Assembly (NCBI GenBank): GCA_002686115.1
Contig: NZAF01000081.1
Span: forward strand, 1 to 6,318
Direction of reading: 5' to 3'
Origin: Halobacteriovorax sp.
Lineage (GTDB): Bacteria; Bdellovibrionota; Bacteriovoracia; Bacteriovoracales; Bacteriovoracaceae
DNA: 6,318 bases
Shown: positions 1 to 4,978 of the stretch, piece after piece
Numbering within the stretch: the first letter of the stretch is position 1
Layout of the letters: every line of letters begins with the position of its first letter
Program-made: the position numbers and the translations under genes
Notes under the pieces: generated by a model
Databases searched by the model: none
Told to the model about the DNA's origin: nothing
The model's input: the letters and a program-made list of their open reading frames with translations, nothing else

Positions 1-121
1 CATCGCAGGCGGTAAAGGTACTGCTGATGAGAAATTTAAAGCACTAGAAGACGCAGGCGTTAAAACCGTTCGCTCACTTGCTGATATCGGCAAGGCGCTA
101 CGTGAGACTACAGGCTGGTAA
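1..121 (+). CDS. sucD: Succinyl-CoA ligase (ADP-forming) alpha subunit, C-terminal end (partial)
   Basis: The reading frame enters the window at base 2 and ends at TAA 119-121, leaving the last 39 residues. The segment IAGGKGTADEKF followed by AGVKTVRSLADIG closely matches the well-known C-terminus of gammaproteobacterial SucD. SucD is the CoA-binding, phosphohistidine-carrying alpha subunit of the TCA-cycle enzyme that converts succinyl-CoA to succinate with nucleotide triphosphate formation in the cytoplasm. The active-site histidine and CoA-binding fold lie upstream of the window and cannot be checked. SucD is normally the last gene of the sucABCD operon, and the strong terminator starting about 24 bases after the stop fits that. 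The gene is core metabolism and probably unrelated in function to the receptor/halogenase genes downstream. Confidence 0.93.
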   Translation, partial: IAGGKGTADEKFKALEDAGVKTVRSLADIGKALRETTGW

Positions 122-144
122 GCAATCGCTTATTTCCTATGATG

Positions 145-180
145 AAAAGCCCGCTACATGCGGGCTTTTTTTTGCTTTTT
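145..180 (+). terminator. Rho-independent terminator of the suc operon
   Basis: A perfect 10-bp stem pairs AAAAGCCCGC (145-154) with GCGGGCTTTT (160-169) around a 5-base loop (155-159). It is followed by a T-rich tract running to 180. It lies 24 bases after the sucD stop and should isolate the following receptor gene from suc transcription. Confidence 0.92.
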
Positions 181-194
181 TATTAACATCTGCC

Positions 195-218
195 GTAATT
201 TTGATGTAACAAAATTAC
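195..218. repeat. Perfect 9-bp inverted repeat upstream of the receptor gene
   Basis: GTAATTTTG (195-203) and CAAAATTAC (210-218) are exact reverse complements separated by the 6-base spacer ATGTAA. There is no T-tract after it and the stem is AT-rich, so it is a poor terminator. It could be a protein-binding site upstream of the receptor promoter, or a weak RNA hairpin in suc read-through transcript. The symmetry is seen directly; the function is unknown. Confidence 0.5.
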
Positions 219-302
219 AACCATTTGCTCTACAGGCCCGAGATAATGGGTAATGTGTTGTTAAATTACATAACGGGATAGATGGAGATTGTTAATGGCG
301 TG

Positions 303-365
303 TTGCACAAATTTTATTGAATACGTATGCAGGCAATTGTGCAGAACTCAGGTCATCTATAGCAT
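303..365 (+). promoter_or_regulatory. Candidate promoter region of the receptor gene (weak)
   Basis: Two weak sigma-70-like arrangements can be drawn. One is TTGCAC (303-308) with a 17-base spacer to TATGCA (326-331), which would put the -10 inside the candidate operator. The other is TTGTGC (337-342) with a 15-base spacer to TATAGC (358-363), or a 17-base spacer to TAGCAT (360-365). Neither is close to consensus, so the region is flagged without choosing a start point. A pair of 7-bp inverted arms, TGCACAA (304-310) and TTGTGCA (337-343), brackets the operator candidate. Confidence 0.25.
318..331. promoter_or_regulatory. Candidate LacI-family-type operator (CG-centred palindrome)
   Basis: TGAATACGTATGCA is a 14-base palindrome broken at only one symmetric pair (positions 320/329). 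Its perfect 8-base core ATACGTAT is centred on CG at 324-325. Even palindromes with a central CG are the usual operator form of LacI-family sugar repressors, which in marine gammaproteobacteria often control TonB-receptor genes. It overlaps one candidate -10 and lies upstream of the other -35, about 117 bases before the receptor start. No regulator gene is in the window, so the assignment is inference from shape and position. Confidence 0.4.
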
Positions 366-381
366 TGTCCCCATGGAATGT

Positions 382-400
382 ATTGTCATTTAATTGTCAT
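382..400 (+). repeat. Direct repeat ATTGTCAT with an 11-base period
   Basis: ATTGTCAT occurs at 382-389 and again at 393-400, with a related ATTGTC at 364-369. The 11-base period is about one helical turn, which would place both copies on the same DNA face. It could be a tandem activator site, or chance in AT-rich DNA; no regulator is recognised. Confidence 0.3.
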
Positions 401-432
401 AACAACAACAAGAAGACAACAACTATAACTGT
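401..432 (+). promoter_or_regulatory. CAA-rich leader without a clear Shine-Dalgarno site
   Basis: The bases before the receptor start are a run of CAA/AAC units with almost no G, and only AGAAG at 411-415 resembles a ribosome-binding site. That site is too far from ATG 433 (17 bases) or ATG 448. Unstructured CA-rich leaders can support initiation, and the GGGA at 435-438 favours ATG 448 over ATG 433. TATAAC at 424-429 looks like a -10 hexamer but sits too near the start to be a likely promoter. Confidence 0.3.
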
Positions 433-447
433 ATGGGACACCCGTTT

Positions 448-3315
448 ATGAAACAATTTAAACCCAACCTAATTAAAGCTGCGCTTATTTCAGGCGGTAT
501 GGCGTTTGGAAGTGCACCAGCACTTGCACAAGATGCTGATACGGACGCTGTTGATGAAGCAAACCTTGAAGTTATTCAAGTTAGCGGTATTCGTGGCAGT
601 CTTCAGCGCGCACAGGCTATTAAGATGGACAACACGTCAATAGTTGAAGCCTTGTCAGCAGAAGATATTGGTAAACTACCCGATACAAGTATTGCAGAAT
701 CGATTTCTCGTCTTCCAGGACTTGCTGGTGAACGTCGAAATGGCCGTACTAGTGGTATATCAGTTCGTGGTTTTAACGAAAATTACGTGGGAACTACACT
801 AAATGGACGTGAATTATTAGGTATGGGTGATAATCGTGGCGTAGAGTTCGACCTATATCCCACGGAGATTGTTTCAAATATTCTAGTGTACAAAACACCT
901 GAAGCTGGTCTCATGACTCAAGGCATTGGTGGCACAGTCGACATTCAAACTGTAAGCCCGCTAAATGCGTCAAAAACCGTTGCGATTAACGGTACTTATG
1001 AAGCAAACCAAGAAGACGCTGGTAACCCTGACTTTGATAACAAAGGTCACCGCCTTTCTTTTAACTATGTAGACCAATTTGCTGATGACAAACTAGGTGT
1101 TGCATTGGCAATCGCTGATATGGAGTCTCCACGTCAAGAACAATACTTCCGCGGTTGGGGTTATGCAGAAGCAGATCCTGCCAAAGCAGCAGAAGGCGTC
1201 GATGTACCTGAAGGTACAGTGATCCTTGGAGGTCATGACTCATATACACGTTCTGCTATGCTGGAACGTACTTCAATAGCTGGTGTTATCGAATATGCAC
1301 CTTCAGACAATCTTACTGTTCAATTTGATGCGCTTTACATCGATTTTGAAGAAAATGATGCACGCCGAGGTGTTGAAGAAGGTGGCGCTGAATGGGGTAC
1401 AGGTGCCTACACAATTACTGGGGTAGAAAATGGTCTTGTAACGTCTGGTTATTACGACGGTTTCCTATCGGTTATTCGTAACGATTCGAGACAGCAGAAA
1501 GCAGAACTTACGACATTCGGTCTAAATGTAGAATATGTTATTAACGATAATTGGACTGCAACATTAGACATGTCGACTGGTGAAGTTGATAAACGAATTA
1601 CTGATGTTGAAAGTTACTCAGGTGTTGGGCGTGCAGGTATTGATGGCCGTCCATTAACACCGCGTTCGTGGACAATGACCTCCACAGGTGCTGTATATAG
1701 TGATCACCCTACGTTAGACAGTGTTGATCTTGCTGACCCGTCTTCAATTTACTTGGCCGGTCCGCAGGCATGGGGCGGTTCATTGGCACCTGTTGAAGCG
1801 TTCCAAGGTGTTGAAGGATTCGGACCAGACACGGCACAGGATGGTTTCGTCAACGAACCAGTATTTAATGAAACACTAGATGCAGTGCGATTAGACCTTG
1901 AGGGTTTTGTTGAGTGGGGCATCTTTTCTAAGTTAACTGCAGGTGTTAACTATCAGACACGCGAGAAATCAAAGGATAATAATGGTTTCTTCTTAACTGC
2001 ACCATCATGGCCTAACCAAGAATTAGTGCCTAACCCGCTTGGCACGGCAGACTTGAGCCACATTGGTATTGACGGTGTAATTGCTTATGACGGTTTAGGT
2101 CTATACAGAAGCGGCTATTATACGCTGACGGACGCCGAGCTTTTTGAAAATGGTCGTCGCGGAGATACCTATACCATCGAAGAGGATATCCTCACCGTAT
2201 ATGCGAAGCTTGATATTGAAACCGAGATTGGTGACGTATTGGTGTTTGGTAATTTGGGGCTTCAGATTGTAGATGTTGACCAAACTGGTACGGGGTTCAA
2301 CACAACCACGGGGCCGACTGGGTTTACATCATCCGTAGCAGTAACTGATGGAGATTCTTACTCTGACGTGCTACCTACACTAAATTTAAGCTTCGAAATA
2401 GCCGAAAACCAGTTTATTCGTACTGCATTAGGTAAAGTAATTAGCCGGCCACGAATGGATGACATGCGTCCTAACAATACCGTCAGTTTTACCTTTAACG
2501 ATCAGCAAATTATCTCAGACAATGTTGGTAATGGCCCTTGGTCTGCAAGTTCTGGTAATGCGCGTTTGAAGCCGCTTGAAGCGAATCAGTTTGATATTGC
2601 CTATGAGAATTACTTCGCTGATTCTGGCTATTTTGCAGTAAGTTTCTTCTATAAAGATCTAACAAACTGGCACGTAGCAGGGCAAACGGTTGGTGACTTC
2701 AGTGAATCGTATATTGAAGGCTTCCATCAAACCTCTGGCCAAACAGATATCAATGATGATGGTGTGTTAGATCAAAACGATATCGTTCCACCTACAATAT
2801 TCGACGGCATCGTTAGCTTCCGCGAAGATGGTTTAGAGGGCTTTGTTCGTGGGTGGGAGCTTCAAGGTAGTGTTCCTTTTGATATTATTCATGACTCACT
2901 TGAGGGGTTTGGTGTTTTTGCAAGTGCGACTTACCTAGATGGTGGCTTAGATAACGGGGATTCAGTACCTGGGTTGTCAGAAGAGACGTATTCACTGACA
3001 GCGTTTTATGAGAGCAATGGTCTTGAACTTCGAGTATCAGCTACTAAGCGTGACGCATTCGCAACCGAAACTCGCGCAACGAGCCTTTCTTTAGCACAAA
3101 TTGAAGATAATGGTGTGAAGCAGATTGACGCACAGATAGGTTACGACTTCAGTGGTTCTGGAATTGATTACCTTGAAGGGCTTCGCGTTACGCTTCAAGG
3201 CCAGAACTTAACTGACGAGCCAACTGTTCGTGTTAATCCGGGCGACAGTCGTCAAATTACTGAGTACCAAAGTTACGGCCGTAACTTCTTACTTGGCTTT
3301 AACTACACGTTCTAA
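448..3315 (+). CDS. TonB-dependent outer-membrane receptor, Xanthomonas/Caulobacter (TIGR01782-like) type
   Basis: Predicted active-transport receptor of the outer membrane, energised by TonB-ExbBD. From ATG 448 it is 955 residues. Residues 1-27 are a classic signal peptide (basic start MKQFK, hydrophobic core, cleavage after APALA). Residues 41-47 (EVIQVSG) look like the TonB box. The plug spans about 55-172, with GKLPDTSIAESISRLPG, SVRGF at 105-109 and GGTVDIQT at 162-169. The rest is beta-barrel, with the family motif SRPRMDD from 666 and the terminal aromatic NYTF expected for BAM-dependent insertion. There is no STN domain, so FecR-type signalling is unlikely. Residues 767-778 form an EF-hand-like loop. 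An in-frame ATG at 433 adds five residues; 448 is preferred because it begins a better signal peptide and has GGGA 9 bases upstream. The substrate is unknown; such receptors often carry glycans or other plant/algal compounds. Confidence 0.93.
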   Translation: MKQFKPNLIKAALISGGMAFGSAPALAQDADTDAVDEANLEVIQVSGIRGSLQRAQAIKMDNTSIVEALSAEDIGKLPDTSIAESISRLPGLAGERRNGRTSGISVRGFNENYVGTTLNGRELLGMGDNRGVEFDLYPTEIVSNILVYKTPEAGLMTQGIGGTVDIQTVSPLNASKTVAINGTYEANQEDAGNPDFDNKGHRLSFNYVDQFADDKLGVALAIADMESPRQEQYFRGWGYAEADPAKAAEGVDVPEGTVILGGHDSYTRSAMLERTSIAGVIEYAPSDNLTVQFDALYIDFEENDARRGVEEGGAEWGTGAYTITGVENGLVTSGYYDGFLSVIRNDSRQQKAELTTFGLNVEYVINDNWTATLDMSTGEVDKRITDVESYSGVGRAGIDGRPLTPRSWTMTSTGAVYSDHPTLDSVDLADPSSIYLAGPQAWGGSLAPVEAFQGVEGFGPDTAQDGFVNEPVFNETLDAVRLDLEGFVEWGIFSKLTAGVNYQTREKSKDNNGFFLTAPSWPNQELVPNPLGTADLSHIGIDGVIAYDGLGLYRSGYYTLTDAELFENGRRGDTYTIEEDILTVYAKLDIETEIGDVLVFGNLGLQIVDVDQTGTGFNTTTGPTGFTSSVAVTDGDSYSDVLPTLNLSFEIAENQFIRTALGKVISRPRMDDMRPNNTVSFTFNDQQIISDNVGNGPWSASSGNARLKPLEANQFDIAYENYFADSGYFAVSFFYKDLTNWHVAGQTVGDFSESYIEGFHQTSGQTDINDDGVLDQNDIVPPTIFDGIVSFREDGLEGFVRGWELQGSVPFDIIHDSLEGFGVFASATYLDGGLDNGDSVPGLSEETYSLTAFYESNGLELRVSATKRDAFATETRATSLSLAQIEDNGVKQIDAQIGYDFSGSGIDYLEGLRVTLQGQNLTDEPTVRVNPGDSRQITEYQSYGRNFLLGFNYTF

Positions 3316-3330
3316 GGTAATGTTAAAGCA

Positions 3331-3351
3331 ACGCTTGCTTAAGGCAGGCGT
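3331..3351 (+). other. Small hairpin just after the receptor stop
   Basis: ACGCTTGC (3331-3338) can pair with GCAGGCGT (3344-3351) around TTAAG, giving 8 pairs including one G-U. It is not followed by a T-tract, so it is not itself a terminator. It might stabilise the 3' end of the receptor message together with the larger hairpin that follows. The evidence is base-pairing potential only. Confidence 0.3.
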
Positions 3352-3367
3352 CTAAACAGGTACTATT

Positions 3368-3405
3368 CAAAAAGCCCCAATTTACTCAGGTGTTGGGGCT
3401 TTTTG
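3368..3405 (+). terminator. Intrinsic terminator between receptor and halogenase genes
   Basis: A perfect 13-bp stem pairs CAAAAAGCCCCAA (3368-3380) with TTGGGGCTTTTTG (3393-3405) around a 12-base loop. The T5 run at 3400-3404 is the descending-arm U-tract; only a few further T residues follow. Because the ascending arm begins with A5, the element could also act on the opposite strand. It lies 52 bases after the receptor stop and 73 bases before the preferred halogenase start. Either the halogenases have their own promoter, which is not convincingly visible, or they depend on read-through, making this a polarity element. Confidence 0.85.
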
Positions 3406-3432
3406 TTGTATACCAGCACATGCCATGTTAAG

Positions 3433-3471
3433 AAGTGGTGTCAGTGAGCTGCTAAAAAAAAGTGGTGACAG
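3433..3471 (+). repeat. Imperfect 12-base direct repeat with ribosome-binding element before the first halogenase
   Basis: AAGTGGTGTCAG (3433-3444) recurs as AAGTGGTGACAG (3460-3471) with one mismatch, 27 bases apart and separated partly by an A8 run (3454-3461). The second copy contains GGTGA (3464-3468), 10 bases before ATG 3479, the best Shine-Dalgarno-like element here. The first copy would be coding only if the upstream ATG 3425 were used, and that ATG has no ribosome-binding site. The repeat may be a small local duplication; any function is speculative. Confidence 0.35.
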
Positions 3472-3478
3472 CAAATTT

Positions 3479-4969
3479 ATGATGAATAAAACGGTAAAAA
3501 ATGTAGTTATTGTTGGCGGTGGTACTGCTGGTTGGATATCAGCTGCGGTCATTAAGCGTCTCATCGGTGCGGGTGTAGACGTAACGTTAGTCGAGTCTGA
3601 AGAGATTGGCACCGTTGGCGTTGGTGAGGCTACCATCCCTCCAATCATTACGCTCAATAATGTATTGGGAATAGAAGAAAAAGAATTCCTGCGCGAAACA
3701 AACGCGACTATGAAACTAGCGATTAAATTTGAGAATTGGCGTGTGCAGGGTGAAAGTTATTTTCATACCTTTGGTGCGCCAGGAAAAAGCTACGCTTTTT
3801 GTCACTTTCATCACTATTTAAAACGCGCACAAGAATTAGGGCTTGCCGACTCAATTTGGGACTACGATTTAAACTACCTAGCCTGCAAAGCAGGTAAATT
3901 TGCCCATATCAAGTCCCCCGACCCAATAATTGAAATGCCTTACGCCTACCATTTTGACGCGTCATTGTATGCTCGATTTTTACGTAAAAAGTGTGAGTCA
4001 ATGGGCGTTACACGTAGAGAAGGCATCATTACTGATGTCCAGCAAGACGCAGATAGTGGTTTCATCACTGGGGTAACGCTTAAAGACGGTACTCATATTG
4101 AAGGCGACCTGTTTATAGACTGCTCAGGGTTTAAGGGGCTGCTCACCCAACAAACATTGAATACAGGATATGAAGATTGGTCACATTGGCTGCCTTGCGA
4201 TCGCGCAGTGGCTATGCCCTCAGAGCGTCACGAACATACGAGACCTTACACTCGTTCAATTGCACACTCTGCCGGTTGGCAGTGGCGTATTCCGCTTCAG
4301 CACCGTAATGGTAATGGCTTGGTGTACAGTAGTAATTATTACTCTGACGAGCAAGCGCTAGACATATTATCAAGTAATCTAGATACCAAACCACTTGCCG
4401 AACCTAATTTTATTCGCTTTAAAACAGGACGAAGACGTAAGCAATGGAATAAAAATGTAGTGGCAGTTGGTTTGTCCAGCGGCTTTTTAGAGCCTCTCGA
4501 GTCAACCAGCATACACTTAATTCAGTCCGCCGTGGTTAGGCTTATTCATTTATTCCCTCATGACGGTTTCAAGCAACATCAAATTGACGAATATAACAAG
4601 CAATCGCAGCTTGAGTTCGAGCAAATTCGCGATTTTATTATTTTGCATTATCACGTAAACGAAAGAACAGATTCGCATTTCTGGAAGGATCTACGAGAAA
4701 TGGATGTACCAGATAACTTAACGCATAAAATCGAGCTATTTAGAGCGTCTGGTAACTTATTTAGAGAGCAAAATGACTTGTTTCTTGAAAGTTCATGGCT
4801 ACAGGTACTAATTGGACAGGGGGTGATTCAGAAAGACTACCACCCGTTAGCGAATGCATTGTCTGAGCAAAAGCTGCAAGAGCTATTGCAAAATATAAAA
4901 CGTATCAAAAATGAGCCTATTGGGAAAATCGCGACGCATGATGATTTTTTGAAACAGTTTTGTAGTTAG
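3479..4969 (+). CDS. Flavin-dependent halogenase, tryptophan halogenase family (first of tandem pair)
   Basis: Predicted cytoplasmic FADH2-dependent halogenase (PF04820) that makes HOX from halide, FADH2 and O2 and transfers halogen to an electron-rich, probably aromatic, substrate. From ATG 3479 it is 496 residues, normal for the family. GGGTAGW at 13-19 is the FAD-binding GxGxxG motif. VGVGEATIP at 46-54 is a family motif. K79 in MKLAIKFENW matches the catalytic lysine of PrnA/RebH (K79). H96-x-F98 resembles the PrnA aromatic-pocket pair. WQWRIP at 267-272 is the WxWxIP signature that limits monooxygenase activity. E341 in EPLEST corresponds to PrnA E346. A separate flavin reductase should supply FADH2; none is in the window. 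ATG 3482 is a near-equal start; ATG 3425 would add 18 residues before the Rossmann strand without a ribosome-binding site and was rejected. True substrate unknown; tryptophan is not established. Confidence 0.92.
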   Translation: MMNKTVKNVVIVGGGTAGWISAAVIKRLIGAGVDVTLVESEEIGTVGVGEATIPPIITLNNVLGIEEKEFLRETNATMKLAIKFENWRVQGESYFHTFGAPGKSYAFCHFHHYLKRAQELGLADSIWDYDLNYLACKAGKFAHIKSPDPIIEMPYAYHFDASLYARFLRKKCESMGVTRREGIITDVQQDADSGFITGVTLKDGTHIEGDLFIDCSGFKGLLTQQTLNTGYEDWSHWLPCDRAVAMPSERHEHTRPYTRSIAHSAGWQWRIPLQHRNGNGLVYSSNYYSDEQALDILSSNLDTKPLAEPNFIRFKTGRRRKQWNKNVVAVGLSSGFLEPLESTSIHLIQSAVVRLIHLFPHDGFKQHQIDEYNKQSQLEFEQIRDFIILHYHVNERTDSHFWKDLREMDVPDNLTHKIELFRASGNLFREQNDLFLESSWLQVLIGQGVIQKDYHPLANALSEQKLQELLQNIKRIKNEPIGKIATHDDFLKQFCS

Positions 4970-4978
4970 TAGCGTAGT

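Larger units (their letters stand above)
122..432. other. Gene-free intergenic region between sucD and the receptor gene
   Basis: About 310 bases with no convincing coding sequence on either strand. The left part holds the sucD terminator. The rest is AT-rich and contains an inverted repeat (195-218), a CG-centred palindrome (318-331), weak promoter-like hexamers between 303 and 365, a helically phased direct repeat (382-400) and a CAA-rich leader (401-423). An 8-base direct repeat AAATTACA also occurs at 212-219 and 263-270. No riboswitch, tRNA or small-RNA gene was recognised. The length and density of symmetric elements suggest that the receptor gene has its own regulated promoter. Confidence 0.7.

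Noticed and set aside
424..429. TATAAC as the receptor promoter -10 element
   Set aside because: It lies 3 bases before ATG 433 and 18 before ATG 448, and the nearest TTGTCA (394-399) gives a 24-base spacer, which is too long.
122..432. Riboswitch, small RNA or CRISPR in the long intergenic region
   Set aside because: No known aptamer core, promoter-terminator pair of its own, or regularly spaced repeats were seen.
1061..1249. Minus-strand open frame inside the receptor gene
   Set aside because: It is a short frame antisense to a clearly coding receptor segment, with no recognisable protein features or ribosome-binding site.
2101..2283. Minus-strand open frame inside the receptor gene
   Set aside because: Antisense shadow of the receptor barrel with no independent support.
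3425..3478. Upstream ATG giving the first halogenase an 18-residue N-terminal extension
   Set aside because: There is no ribosome-binding site, the added residues precede the conserved N-terminal FAD-binding strand, and the neighbouring paralogue begins at the equivalent of ATG 3482.
3382..3657. Minus-strand frame of 91 codons spanning the terminator and the halogenase start
   Set aside because: It overlaps the conserved FAD-binding region on the other strand and its low-complexity Pro/Thr/Ser content is what antisense of Gly/Val-rich DNA gives; it also runs through a terminator hairpin.
4170..4394. Open frames on the plus (4170-4361) and minus (4212-4394) strands inside the first halogenase
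   Set aside because: Both lie within conserved halogenase sequence in other frames and show no domain, signal or start context.
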